Of a stretch of DNA of 64,000 bases, positions 9,320 through 18,437 are shown piece by piece; the stretch's first letter is position 1; the number at the start of each line of letters is the position of its first letter. The stretch is from CALMEC01 sp963777565 (lineage in GTDB: Bacteria; Actinomycetota; Thermoleophilia; Miltoncostaeales; Miltoncostaeaceae), in the NCBI GenBank assembly GCA_963777565.1, contig CAVZQZ010000009.1, positions 186,001 through 250,000 on the forward strand. The letters are read 5' to 3'. The position numbers and the translations under genes were made by a program. Below the pieces are notes generated by a model. The model worked only from the letters and a program-made list of their open reading frames with translations. It had not been told where the DNA came from and did no database searches.

Positions 9320-10657
9320 ATGGACGGTGGCGACGACAATTGGGGCGCTGCACTCCGCGAGGACGGAGCGCTCGCCCTCGAGTGGGCGGCCCGGTACCTC
9401 GATGGTGTCGCCGGCCGACCGGTCCTCGCGCAGGTCGCCCCGGGCGAGATCCGCGCATCGCTCCCCTCCTCCCCACCCCATCAGGGCGAGCCGTTCGCCG
9501 CGGTGCTCGACGATCTCGACGCGCTGCTGCCGGGGATCACGAACTGGCAGCACCCGCGCTTCTTCGCGTACTTCGCCACAACGGCATCGCCGCCCGGCAT
9601 CCTCGCGGAGCTCCTCGCAGCCACCCTCAACCAGGTGGCGTTCATCTGGCGCACGTCCCCGCTCGCGACCGAGCTGGAGTATCTGGTCGTCGATTGGCTG
9701 GCGCAGCTCCTCGGGCTGCCCGACTCGTGGCACGGACACATCGAGGACACCGCCTCGACCTCGACCATCGCCGCCCTCGCCGCGGGGCGCGAGTCGACCG
9801 GTCGCCGCGTCGTCGTGTGCTCGGAGCACGCCCATTCGTCCGTCGACAAGGCGGCGAAGCTCCTCGACATGGAGGTGCGGAAGGTCGGCGCCGACGCCGC
9901 GTTCCGCATGCGCCCCGACCTGCTCGAGGGTGCGCTGGCGCCGGGTGACGTCGCGGTGGTGGTCGCGACCGTCGGCACGACCTCGACCACGTCGGTCGAT
10001 CCTGTCCCCGACGTCGGCGCGCGCACTCGGGCCGCCGGCGCCTGGCTGCACGTCGACGCCGCCTACGCCGGATCGTCCTGGGTGTGCCCCGAGACGCGCT
10101 GGTCGGCGGCCGGCGTCGACCTCGCAGATTCACTCGTGGTGAACCCCCACAAGTGGCTGTTCGTGCCGATGGACTGCTCGGTGCTCTGGACCAGCCGTCC
10201 CGAGGAGCTTCGCCGGGCGTTCGGCCTGGTGCCGGAGTACCTGCGCACCGACGACGCGGCGGACAGCCTGAGCGACTACGGACCCGCACTCGGTCGGCGG
10301 TTCCGCGCGCTCAAGCTCTGGGCGGTCATCCGCTGCTACGGCCGGGCGGGCCTGGAGGCGCACATCCGTGAGCACCTCCGTCTCGCGGAGCTCTTCGAGG
10401 GCTGGGTTCGCGACGAGCCAGGATGGGATCTGTGCGCCGCTCGGCTGTTCTCCGCGGTCTGCTTCCGCATGAAGGCAAGCGACGAGGCCAACGCCGCGCT
10501 GCTCGACCGGGTCAATGCAACCGGTGAGATCTTCATCTCTCACACCCGGCTCCACGGCCGGTACGTGCTCCGCCTGGCCATCGGCCACGACCGCACGACG
10601 CGGGCGGACGTCGCCTGGGCGTGGGACGTCATCCGTCGTGAGGCCACCGCTCCCTGA
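9320..10657 (+). CDS. Group II PLP-dependent amino acid decarboxylase (aromatic-L-amino-acid type)
   Basis: About 445 residues, matching the aromatic amino acid/tyrosine decarboxylase family: N-W-Q-H-P-R-F-F-A-Y-F near 75-85, H-V-D-A-A-Y-A-G near 243-250, and the PLP lysine in N-P-H-K-W-L near residue 278. Families with these signatures act on tryptophan, tyrosine, phenylalanine or DOPA; the exact substrate cannot be told. ATG 9320 is preferred because the family usually begins just before the helix seen here (W-A-A-R-Y-L-D); in-frame TTG 9269 and GTG 9272 would add 16-17 residues. A strong hairpin follows the stop codon and arginase lies 49 bp downstream on the same strand. Confidence 0.85.
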   Translation: MDGGDDNWGAALREDGALALEWAARYLDGVAGRPVLAQVAPGEIRASLPSSPPHQGEPFAAVLDDLDALLPGITNWQHPRFFAYFATTASPPGILAELLAATLNQVAFIWRTSPLATELEYLVVDWLAQLLGLPDSWHGHIEDTASTSTIAALAAGRESTGRRVVVCSEHAHSSVDKAAKLLDMEVRKVGADAAFRMRPDLLEGALAPGDVAVVVATVGTTSTTSVDPVPDVGARTRAAGAWLHVDAAYAGSSWVCPETRWSAAGVDLADSLVVNPHKWLFVPMDCSVLWTSRPEELRRAFGLVPEYLRTDDAADSLSDYGPALGRRFRALKLWAVIRCYGRAGLEAHIREHLRLAELFEGWVRDEPGWDLCAARLFSAVCFRMKASDEANAALLDRVNATGEIFISHTRLHGRYVLRLAIGHDRTTRADVAWAWDVIRREATAP

Positions 10658-10667
10658 AACGGGAATT

Positions 10668-10691
10668 GGGGTGGGCGGTCACGCCCACCCC
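10668..10691 (+). terminator. Perfect 10-bp hairpin between decarboxylase and arginase genes
   Basis: GGGGTGGGCG and CGCCCACCCC form a perfect 10-bp stem around a four-base loop. Only a weak T-run follows. It lies 10 bp after the decarboxylase stop and 15 bp before the arginase ATG, so it is either the terminator of the first gene or a structure in the arginase leader. Confidence 0.55.
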
Positions 10692-10706
10692 TGAAAGACT
10701 TCAGGT

Positions 10707-11603
10707 ATGAGCACGAGCCCAACCGTACGGGTCATCGGCGTGCCGATGGACCTCGGCCAGTCGCGACGCGGCGTCGGCATGGGGCCGTCGGCGATCCGGC
10801 ACGCCGGGGTGCACGAGCGGCTCACGGCGCTCGGTTACACGACGGAGGATGCGGGGAACGTCGACCTCCCGGAGCGGGCGACGCTGGCGGCGCAAGCGCA
10901 TCGGTCGTTCCTCTCCGCCGTCGTGGACGGGTGCGAGGCGGCCTATTCGGCCGGTCGAGATGCGATCGCAGCCGGTCGCTTCCCGATCTTCCTTGGCGGC
11001 GACCATTCCATCGCGGCGGGGACGGTGGGCGGCGTGTCCCATGACGCCCCAGTGGGGTTGGTCTGGATCGATGCGCATGGTGATGCGAACACGCCAGAGA
11101 CCTCGCCATCGGGGAACATCCACGGCATGCCGCTGGCCGCCCTGTTCGGCCTTGGCGCCCCGGCGCTCGTCGATGTCGGGCGGCCGGGTCCGAAGGTCGC
11201 GTTCGACCGCGCAGCCCTGATCGGTCTGCGCGACCTCGACGTCGGCGAACGCGACTTGCTGCGCGCGCACGAGGTGGCGGCGTTCACGATGACCGACGTC
11301 GACGAGTTCGGCATCGCGGAGGTCGCCCGCAGGGCGCTCACGCACCTCGCGGCGGTCGACCGATTGCACGTGAGCCTCGACATGGACGCGGTGGATCCCC
11401 TGGAGGCCCCGGGCGTCGGAACACCCGTGACCGGCGGGTTGACCTACCGGGAGGCGCACCTGCTGATGGAGCTGCTCTGCCGTGACGGGCGAGTCCGCTC
11501 GGCCGACGTCGTCGAGGTGAACCCCATCCTGGACGAGCACAACCGGACCGCCGAGATGGCCGTCGAGCTGATGGCCTCGCTCCTCGGCAAGTCGATCCTG
11601 TAG
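10707..11603 (+). CDS. rocF: Arginase
   Basis: The 298-residue protein has the ureohydrolase manganese signatures G-G-D-H-S, D-A-H-G-D-A-N and D-M-D-A-V-D-P in order, and S-P-S-G-N-I-H-G-M-P, the arginase-type substrate loop, so arginase fits better than agmatinase. It hydrolyses arginine to ornithine and urea. Ornithine could feed the decarboxylase at 5246-6460, or proline metabolism (proC is at 40178). No urease or ornithine aminotransferase gene is in the window. The ATG sits close behind a strong hairpin. Confidence 0.9.
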   Translation: MSTSPTVRVIGVPMDLGQSRRGVGMGPSAIRHAGVHERLTALGYTTEDAGNVDLPERATLAAQAHRSFLSAVVDGCEAAYSAGRDAIAAGRFPIFLGGDHSIAAGTVGGVSHDAPVGLVWIDAHGDANTPETSPSGNIHGMPLAALFGLGAPALVDVGRPGPKVAFDRAALIGLRDLDVGERDLLRAHEVAAFTMTDVDEFGIAEVARRALTHLAAVDRLHVSLDMDAVDPLEAPGVGTPVTGGLTYREAHLLMELLCRDGRVRSADVVEVNPILDEHNRTAEMAVELMASLLGKSIL

Positions 11604-11642
11604 CGCTCCGCCGCCGGTCGTTGTCAGAGGGCCCCAAAGGCC

Positions 11643-11672
11643 TTGACATGCCAGAGCGATTGGGACGATGCT
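11643..11672 (+). promoter_or_regulatory. Possible sigma-70-type promoter before the GYD gene
   Basis: A perfect TTGACA (11643-11648) is followed after 18 bp by GATGCT (11667-11672), which matches the -10 consensus at the key second and sixth positions. It lies about 40 bp before the ATG at 11709. This is sequence reading only. Confidence 0.35.
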
Positions 11673-11708
11673 TGAGCAAAGGTCCCGCACAGAAAACGGG
11701 GTGGCGCG

Positions 11709-12077
11709 ATGCCCAAGTACGTGAGCTTCTTCAGCTACACCGGCGAGGCTTGGAGTCGCATGGTCGACACGCCCGAGAACCGAGCGGTGGCGGCGCGTCG
11801 GCTGATCGAGGAGGTCGGCGGGCGGATGGAGGTCTTCTACTGGATGTTCGGCGAGTGGGACGGACTGGTGATCTTCGAGGTTCCCGACACCGCGGCGGCC
11901 TCCGCCTTCTCCGCACGCGTGACCAGCTCCGGTCTCCTGCGGAGGATCAAGACGCAGCAGCTCATCGAGATGGAAGAGGCACGACTGGGCCTCGAGCTGG
12001 CCAAGTCCGTCGAGATGTCATACGCGCCGCCGGGTGCCGAGCGACGGTGGCTCGCCGACTACGACGCCTTGGGGTAG
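11709..12077 (+). CDS. GYD-domain protein
   Basis: A 122-residue protein resembling the GYD family of small dimeric alpha/beta-barrel proteins: it begins P-K-Y-V-S-F-F-S-Y-T, has G-G-R-M-E-V-F-Y-W-M-F-G-E-W-D-G near 37-53 and V-I-F-E-V-P-D after it. The domain is named after a conserved Gly-Tyr-Asp stretch, which here reads G-E-W-D. Its biochemical function is not known. It is probably transcribed alone from the upstream promoter. Confidence 0.7.
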   Translation: MPKYVSFFSYTGEAWSRMVDTPENRAVAARRLIEEVGGRMEVFYWMFGEWDGLVIFEVPDTAAASAFSARVTSSGLLRRIKTQQLIEMEEARLGLELAKSVEMSYAPPGAERRWLADYDALG

Positions 12078-12132
12078 TCGACCCGGGCGTCTGCCACCTC
12101 CGTCGGATGCGCCACGCGGCTACGCGCGACGC

Positions 12133-12813
12133 TCAGGCCGTGTGCAGTCCGCACTCGGTCTTGTCGGAGGCTGACCAGCGGCCCTCCCGGCCGCTGCCCG
12201 GCATCGTGCAGTACGTGCAGCCGATCGAGGCGTAGCCGCGGTCGTGAAGCGCGTTGTACGGCAGCTCGCGAGCGCGGATGAACTCCCAGACCCGGGCGTC
12301 GTCCCAATCCGCCAGCGGGTTGGCCTTCCACAGGCCGTGCGCGTCGTCCCATGCCAGCTTGGGGGTGTTGGCCCGCGTCGGCGACTGGTCGCGGCGCACC
12401 CCGGTGATCCATGCGTCGCGCCCCGCCAGCGCGCGGCCCAGCGGCTCAACCTTGCGGATCCCGCAGCAGCGATCGGGGGCCGTCTCCCACAGGTTCGCCC
12501 CGTGTTCGGCCGCCTGACGGCCGAGGGACGGCCCCTCGAACACCTCGATGCGCGTGCCGTAGCGCTCCTCGACCTCCCGCCAATAGGCATACGTCTCCGG
12601 GAAGAGCACGTGGGTGTCGAGCGCGAAGACCCTCGCCGCGGGATCGACCGCGAACAGCAGGTCCAGCAGGACCGCCTCCTCCTTCTGGAACGAGCAGGCG
12701 AGGGCCAGCCCCGCGCCAAACCGCGCCGCCAGCGCTTCGACGAGCGGCGCCGCGTCGACGCCCTCGGGATCGCGGTCTCCGAGCGGGTGAGCGGAAGGTG
12801 CGGCGGTCGTCAT
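12133..12813 (-). CDS. cysH: Assimilatory (phospho)adenylyl-sulfate reductase
   Basis: A 226-residue PAPS/APS reductase. It has the PP-loop type N-terminus (A-C-S-F-Q-K-E), R-C-C-G-I-R-K, C-T-Y-C and the C-terminal E-C-G-L-H motif with the catalytic cysteine. The paired Cys-Cys and C-x-x-C motifs bind a 4Fe-4S cluster, which points to an APS-using (or dual) enzyme rather than the cluster-free PAPS reductase. It reduces activated sulfate to sulfite. ATG 12813 starts the conserved region; the longer frame to 12906 adds only low-complexity residues. No other cys genes are adjacent. It diverges from the aldehyde dehydrogenase. Confidence 0.9.
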   Translation of the reverse strand: MTTAAPSAHPLGDRDPEGVDAAPLVEALAARFGAGLALACSFQKEEAVLLDLLFAVDPAARVFALDTHVLFPETYAYWREVEERYGTRIEVFEGPSLGRQAAEHGANLWETAPDRCCGIRKVEPLGRALAGRDAWITGVRRDQSPTRANTPKLAWDDAHGLWKANPLADWDDARVWEFIRARELPYNALHDRGYASIGCTYCTMPGSGREGRWSASDKTECGLHTA

Positions 12814-12893
12814 CCCGCAGAACGGTAGCAGGGCGCCTCGCCGCGGCGACGCCCGATGGCGACGTAGACTCGGACCACCGGAAGGAGCAACGC

Positions 12894-14471
12894 ATGGCCC
12901 AGACACGGTCGACGACGGTCCCGCGCATCACCTCGATCATCGGGGGAAAGCCCTCCCGCAGGCACGTCGACCGGATCGACGTCTCGACGAACCCCGCCAA
13001 CGGCGACGACGTGGTCGCCGAGGTCGCGCTGGTGGGACCGGACGGGGTGGTGGCCGCGTGCAGCGCCGCTCGCGCCGTACAGACGGCATGGGCCGCCACC
13101 CCGGCCCCTCGTCGAGCCCGAGTCATCCAGCAGGCCGGCCGCCTGGTGGAGGCCAACAAGGAGGCCCTCGCCCGCCTGCTCACACGCGAGATCGGCAAGC
13201 CGTACGTCGAGTCGCTCGGCGAGGTGCAGGAGATCATCGACCAGTGCGACTTCTTCCTCGGCGAAGGCCGGCGACTGTACGGGCAAACGGTGCCGAGCGA
13301 GATGCAGAACAAGCAGCTCTTCACCTTCCGGGTGCCCGTCGGAGTGTCGTTCATCATCACCGCCGGGAACTTCCCGGTGGCGGTGCCCGCCTGGTACATC
13401 GTCCCGGCGCTGGTCTGCGGAAACACCGTCGTGTGGAAGCCGGCCGAGTACACGCCCGCGCTCGCCGACGCACTCGCGTCACTCTTCATGAACGCGGGCC
13501 TCCCCCGCGGCGTGCTGCAGGTCGTGCACGCCGACGGCCCGACCACCTCGGCCGGGCTGGAAGCCGCCCTCGAGCAGGAACTCGTCGACAAGGTCGGCTT
13601 CACCGGCTCCACTGCCGTGGGACGGAGCATCGGCGAGCTCTGCGGCCGCCATCTGCAGAGCCCGTGCTTGGAGCTCGGGGGCAAGAACCCGCTCGTGGTG
13701 ATGGCGGATGCGAACCTCGATCTCGCCGTCGAGGGCGCGATCTTCTCGGGATTCGCATTCGGCGGGCAGCGGTGCACGTCGCTCGGCACCGTCTTCGTAC
13801 ACGAACAGGTGCACGACGCGTTCCTGGAGCGCTTTCGCGGCGCGCTCGAGGGTGCTCGGATCGGCGACCCCACGAAGAGCGTCCTGTTCGGGCCGCTCAT
13901 GCACGAGCGATTCCTCGAGCGCTTCCTCGAGTACCTCGACCTGATCCAGCCGCATCACACGGTGCACGGCTCCGACGGCGTCGGCCAGATCACCAAGAGC
14001 AACCCGCGCCGCGGATTCGTCGGGAGCCCCGCGAAGGGTCTGTTCGTGCACCCCACCATCGTCGACGGGATACGAGCCGGCGACGCCCTGTACGCCACCG
14101 AGACGTTCGGCCCGATCGTCGGCGTCGGCACGTTCGCCACGATGGACGAGGCCATCGCGCTGGCGAACGGCCACGGGTACGGCCTGTCGTCGGCCATCTA
14201 CACGAACGATCCCGAGTCGGTCTTCCGGTTCCGCGCCGGCGTGTCGGCCGGGATGCTGTCGGTCAACAACTCCACGGCGGGCGCCGAGTCGCACCTGCCG
14301 TTCGGCGGCAACGGCAAGTCCGGCAACGGCGGGCGACAGTCCGGCATCTGGGTGCTCGATCAGTTCACCCGCTGGCAGGCGATGAACTGGGACTATGCGG
14401 GCCACCTGCAGCGGGCCCAGATCGATGTCGAGGACGTACCGGCCGACCTTGGCTTCCGCCTGCCGAGCTGA
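12894..14471 (+). CDS. NAD(P)-dependent aldehyde dehydrogenase family protein
   Basis: The 525-residue protein carries ALDH signatures: F-I-I-T-A-G-N-F-P-V for cofactor binding, W-K-P-A-E-Y, G-F-T-G-S-T-A-V-G, E-L-G-G-K-N-P with the general base Glu, and G-Q-R-C-T with the catalytic Cys. It oxidises an aldehyde to an acid. The substrate is open. Its neighbour downstream (14518) may be a 2-oxoadipate-type dioxygenase, which would make aminoadipate semialdehyde one candidate, but this is inference. A good GAAGGAG ribosome site precedes the ATG at 12894. The next gene starts 46 bp after the stop with its own GAGGAGG, so the two probably form an operon. Confidence 0.85.
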   Translation: MAQTRSTTVPRITSIIGGKPSRRHVDRIDVSTNPANGDDVVAEVALVGPDGVVAACSAARAVQTAWAATPAPRRARVIQQAGRLVEANKEALARLLTREIGKPYVESLGEVQEIIDQCDFFLGEGRRLYGQTVPSEMQNKQLFTFRVPVGVSFIITAGNFPVAVPAWYIVPALVCGNTVVWKPAEYTPALADALASLFMNAGLPRGVLQVVHADGPTTSAGLEAALEQELVDKVGFTGSTAVGRSIGELCGRHLQSPCLELGGKNPLVVMADANLDLAVEGAIFSGFAFGGQRCTSLGTVFVHEQVHDAFLERFRGALEGARIGDPTKSVLFGPLMHERFLERFLEYLDLIQPHHTVHGSDGVGQITKSNPRRGFVGSPAKGLFVHPTIVDGIRAGDALYATETFGPIVGVGTFATMDEAIALANGHGYGLSSAIYTNDPESVFRFRAGVSAGMLSVNNSTAGAESHLPFGGNGKSGNGGRQSGIWVLDQFTRWQAMNWDYAGHLQRAQIDVEDVPADLGFRLPS

Positions 14472-14517
14472 CCGCGGGAGTAGCCTTTCCCGGCAGGGAC
14501 CGATCGAGGAGGGCGGC

Positions 14518-15858
14518 ATGGGCGACTTCGAATGGACGACCCACCCGGAGGCGGAGGCGATCGTTCACGACAGCCTGCAGCGGGCAATCGACCGCAGCTC
14601 GGGCCTGGCCATGCTCGCGGCCCGCCTCGAGAGCGAGACCTCGACGATCCTCACCGACTGGGTGGACCATGTCGCCGACCCGTTCGACCTCGCCGAATTG
14701 CGCGCAGCCGGGTACGCCCCCACGGGGCTGCCGGGCGACGTCTGGCGCCATCCGGGAGCGCAGCTTCCGGCCCTGGTACCCGCCGCGACGACCACGGTTG
14801 CGGTCCGCGTGGATGATGCCGCCGCGTTCGCCCAGGCGCAGCGTGCCGCCGAACCGGTGGAGGGGTCGCCGCTGTCCGAGCTTCGCCGCGTGGAACTCTC
14901 CGACGACGGCGGCGTGCGGCTCGTGGGGATCGAGCGCCGCTCGTGGAGCGCCGGGATCCACTCGACCAACCTCGCGGCGTCGGACCTCGCATTCGCCCTC
15001 GAGGCCCGCGACCTGTGGCTCCGGCGCGATCGGCACCTCGCCCCGGCCGAGGGCATGGCCGGAGCCGTATCGATCGCCGCCAGGATGGTGGAGATGGTCG
15101 GCCCGGACCTTGCGACGAGCTATGCGATGGAGGGCGAACGCGGCTACTGGCAACGGCGAAACCGGGCCGCGCAGGTGCAGCACGCCCGCCAGGATCGGTT
15201 GGGCATGGGCTGGGGGAATCAGGACCATCACACGTTTCGCAGCTCCCGGCGGGCGTTCGCCGAACTCATGGCGTTCTTCGCGACGCTGGGATTCACCCCG
15301 CGCGAGCGGTTCTACGCCGGCGACGAGGCGGGATGGGGCGCCCAGGTGCAGGAGCAGACCGGAGCGGGCATCGTCGTGTTCGCGGATGTCGATCTGGATC
15401 CGCAGGAGCGCGATCTCGACTTCGCCGCCACGCCCCTGGGACCGTCGGAGAAGATGAGCACCGTCGGTTTGTGGTGCGAACTCCACGGCGAGTCGCTGCT
15501 GTCGGCAGGGATGCATCACTTGGAGGGCCAGTTCGACTTCGATCGACTCCGGGACGATCTCGGACACGTCGGAATCGGCTTCATGACGCCGTTCTCGGAC
15601 ATGCCGCACCTACGGCAGTGCTTCACGCAGGCGGAGATGTGGCCGGTCGACCCGGCCCAAGTCGGACGCCTGGTCACCGCGGGGCACGTGGATCCGGCGC
15701 GAGCCGAGGCCTTCATTCGCGACGGCGCACCGGGATCCCACCTCGAGAACCTCGCCCGTCGCGGCGGGTTCAAGGGCTTCAACCAGCACAACGTCTCGAA
15801 GACGATGCGCGCCACCGACCCACGCCGCTACCGCGCGCCGGAGCCAGTCCGGAGCTGA
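14518..15858 (+). CDS. Conserved protein, possible 2-oxoadipate dioxygenase/decarboxylase (HglS/DUF1338) relative
   Basis: A 446-residue soluble protein that I cannot place firmly. Residues 236-241 read D-H-H-T-F-R, a His followed four places on by Arg, like the metal and substrate pair I recall from HglS-type enzymes. A second His pair in M-H-H-L-E lies at 332-336, followed by an acidic candidate in T-Q-A-E-M-W. The central strand pattern could be a vicinal-oxygen-chelate fold. HglS turns 2-oxoadipate into 2-hydroxyglutarate in lysine breakdown, which would suit the aldehyde dehydrogenase just upstream. Treat the function as a hypothesis. The ATG at 14518 has GAGGAGG in front. Confidence 0.5.
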   Translation: MGDFEWTTHPEAEAIVHDSLQRAIDRSSGLAMLAARLESETSTILTDWVDHVADPFDLAELRAAGYAPTGLPGDVWRHPGAQLPALVPAATTTVAVRVDDAAAFAQAQRAAEPVEGSPLSELRRVELSDDGGVRLVGIERRSWSAGIHSTNLAASDLAFALEARDLWLRRDRHLAPAEGMAGAVSIAARMVEMVGPDLATSYAMEGERGYWQRRNRAAQVQHARQDRLGMGWGNQDHHTFRSSRRAFAELMAFFATLGFTPRERFYAGDEAGWGAQVQEQTGAGIVVFADVDLDPQERDLDFAATPLGPSEKMSTVGLWCELHGESLLSAGMHHLEGQFDFDRLRDDLGHVGIGFMTPFSDMPHLRQCFTQAEMWPVDPAQVGRLVTAGHVDPARAEAFIRDGAPGSHLENLARRGGFKGFNQHNVSKTMRATDPRRYRAPEPVRS

Positions 15859-15863
15859 TCCGC

Positions 15864-15882
15864 TCCCTGTCGCTTGCAGGGA
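15864..15882 (+). terminator. Short hairpin after the 14518-15858 gene
   Basis: TCCCTG and CAGGGA form a 6-bp stem with a 7-base loop six bases after the stop codon. There is no T-run, so it is a weak candidate terminator. Confidence 0.25.
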
Positions 15883-15913
15883 ATTCCACCTGTTCGTAGT
15901 ACCTTTGTCGCAC

Positions 15914-18437
15914 ATGGGATCCCGCAAGCCCAATCCCTCCGCCCCGCAGGGCGGACATTCCTCCGTGCCGTCGCGCGATGCGACGTTCGCCGAGAAGCAG
16001 CTCCCCGCGACCGCGCCCGAACTGCAGCCCGATGTGCGGCCGCCGGGTCTCGACGAGGAGGCCGCCGCCCTGGCCCGCCAGTGGCGGGTGCTCGGCCGGC
16101 TTGCGACCGGCGTCGCCGTGCTCACCGCACCAGTGTTCTTCCTCGTGCTCTACCGCACGCTCGGCTGGGGCGCCGGGGCCGCCGCGATCGTCACGGCCCT
16201 CGCCGTCTTCGCCTTCCGCGGGCTGTTCGACGTGGTCACCCGGCGGTTCATCCCCTACCCCAGCCTGTTCAGCTCGGAGTCCGCGCTGCGCGAGGCCGAC
16301 ATCACCGCGCGCCGGCGCGTGTGGTTCTGGCGCTTCTGGTACCGACTGGCGTTCTGGCTCGGCGTGCTCTACCTGACGCTCGCCGCGATCGCCTACGTGG
16401 CGCAGGCGATCGAGGGCGACGCGAGCGTCACCGAGGCCCTCAAGGCCCCCTACAACGCCGTCGCCGACCAGTTCAACTCAGGCGACAGCAGGACGCAGGT
16501 CATCGGCTTCGCCATCACGATCATCCTGCTGTTCTTCGTCAACACGGTCATCTTCCTCGGCCCGCTCCTGTACGCCGGCATCAAGCAGATCAAGTACTTC
16601 GAGCCGGGCGACGCCGACTGGGGCGTCCGGTTCGACGACGTACGCGGCCAGGCCCGGCCGAAGGACGAAGTCCGCAAGATCGTCTCGCTCTGGCAGTCCG
16701 GCGAGCAATTCGAGCAGGCCGGCGGCAAACGTGAGCGCGGCGTGCTCTTCCTCGGAGCTCCGGGGACCGGCAAGACGATGCTGGCCAAGGCGGTCGCAAC
16801 CGGCTTCAACTGCCCGTTCGTGTCGCTGCCGGGCTCGGCGTTCGCCCAGACGTTCATCGGCGTCGACGTGGTCCTGGTCATGTGGCTGTCGTGGCGCAGC
16901 TCGCCGCCTCGCTCGCAAGTGGGGCGGGCAGTGCATCGTGTTCATCGACGAGATCGACGCCGTCGGGATGCGACGCGCGACCCTCGGCGCCGGCGCGGAG
17001 AACACGAGGGCCGCGAGCATCCACGACCTCTCCTTCCACGGTCCCATGGGCGCCATCAACCCGACCGGCGACCTGATCGTCGAGACCGAGGCATGGCGCG
17101 AGCGGCTGTTCCGCGAGCGCGCGCCGGGCGGAACATCGGTGTACCCGGCGCCGATCCAGCGGATCGCCGATCGCGTCCGCGAGTTCGTGATGCCCGGCAC
17201 GGGAAGCACCAGCCAGGGCGGGTTACAGCAGCTCCTCGTCGTGATGGACGGGGTGAGCTCGCCGCGTCCCACGCGCCGGATCCTCGTGAACCGGATCAAC
17301 ACGCTGCTCGACGCCATGTACGTCATCCCGCCGCGCATCCGCAACGTGCCGTTGCGCCTGCGCCCGGCCAAGCCCCAACCCGAGCAGCTGTACTTCATCG
17401 GGGCGTGCAACGCGCCGCTCGCGTCCCTCGACCCGGCGCTCGTGCGCCCGGGCCGCATGGGCCGCCACGTGCACTTCCGCACGCCGAACAAGGACGACCG
17501 CAAGGACATCTTCGACCTGTACCTCGGCAAGGTCGCGCACGACCCCGACCTCGACGCCGATCGGCGCCGCGAGGAGCTCGCGCGCATCACGATGGGCCAC
17601 TCACCCGCCATGATCGAGCAGGTCTGCTCCCTCGCGCTCACCAACGCGCACTACGACGGTCGCCGCCAGTTCGCGTGGAACGACGTCCTGGAGGCGATCA
17701 CCGTCGTCGAGTACGGCCTGGAGACCGGATTCACGTTCATTCCGGCCGAGGCCAGGGCAATCGCGATTCACGAGGCGGGGCACGCCGTGACCGGTCACGT
17801 GTTCATGAAGGACTGGATGTCGACCCGGCTCACGATCAAGCCGCGCGGCGCATCGGCCGGCCACCACTCGATGCGGGAGGTCGACGAGCGCTTCGCGTGG
17901 TGGCAGCACGAGCAGTTCGCCGAGCTGGTCTGGACCCTCGGGGCCATGGCCGCGGAGCGGGTGTTCTACGGCGAGAACGGGCAGGGTGTCGGTGGAGACA
18001 TCGACAGCGCCACCACCGACGCCGCCATGATGGTCGGGATGTGGGGCATGGCCCCGAACCGGCCCGATCTCAGCGCCCATTTCGCAACCGCGGCGGAGGC
18101 GGAGGTCGCGGAGCGAAGGCTCATGCGCCGCTACGAGCAGGTCGGCGCGCAGATCATGAACCGCGCCGGCACCGGCGGCGCGCTGGGCGGCGATCCCATC
18201 GCGGCGATCCTCGACGATCCGACCAAGCGCACGATGGTCGCACAGTTCCTGGGTCAGGCGTTCCTCGCCGCCTACTGGTTCGTCCACCACAACCGGGCCG
18301 GCACCGAGCGCGTGGCCGACGCCCTGGTCGAGCGCCGCGAGATCTACGGCGACGAGGTCGTGGACCTCCTCGACTCGCTCGACCTGACCGTCCCCGACGT
18401 CGACCCCCTCGACGAGGCGAATTGGCCGAGAATCTGA
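15914..18437 (+). pseudogene. FtsH-like membrane AAA+ zinc protease, one apparent +1 frameshift near 16,898
   Basis: Two frames join into one protein of about 840 residues. The first (to about 16,898) has several N-terminal membrane segments, then V-R-F-D-D-V-R-G and Walker A G-A-P-G-T-G-K-T near 281-288. The second has Walker B F-I-D-E-I-D-A-V-G, the R-P-G-R arginine-finger region, H-E-A-G-H (zinc site) and G-G-D-I-D-S-A-T with the third zinc ligand. Dropping one base in the stretch W-R-(A)-R-R-L-A-R-K-W restores a continuous frame. Two insertions set it apart from FtsH: about 70-80 residues after Walker B and about 40 before A-C-N (sensor 1). It is unclear whether the frameshift is real or an error. 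The next gene overlaps its end by 16 bp. Confidence 0.7.

Noticed and set aside
13058..15457. A 799-codon open frame on the plus strand
   Set aside because: It overlaps the aldehyde dehydrogenase and its neighbour in another frame, is Arg-rich and has no recognisable domain.
16880..16915. Programmed frameshift in the FtsH-like gene
   Set aside because: No slippery sequence, stop codon placement or stimulator is evident, and similar +1 breaks occur in unrelated housekeeping genes.
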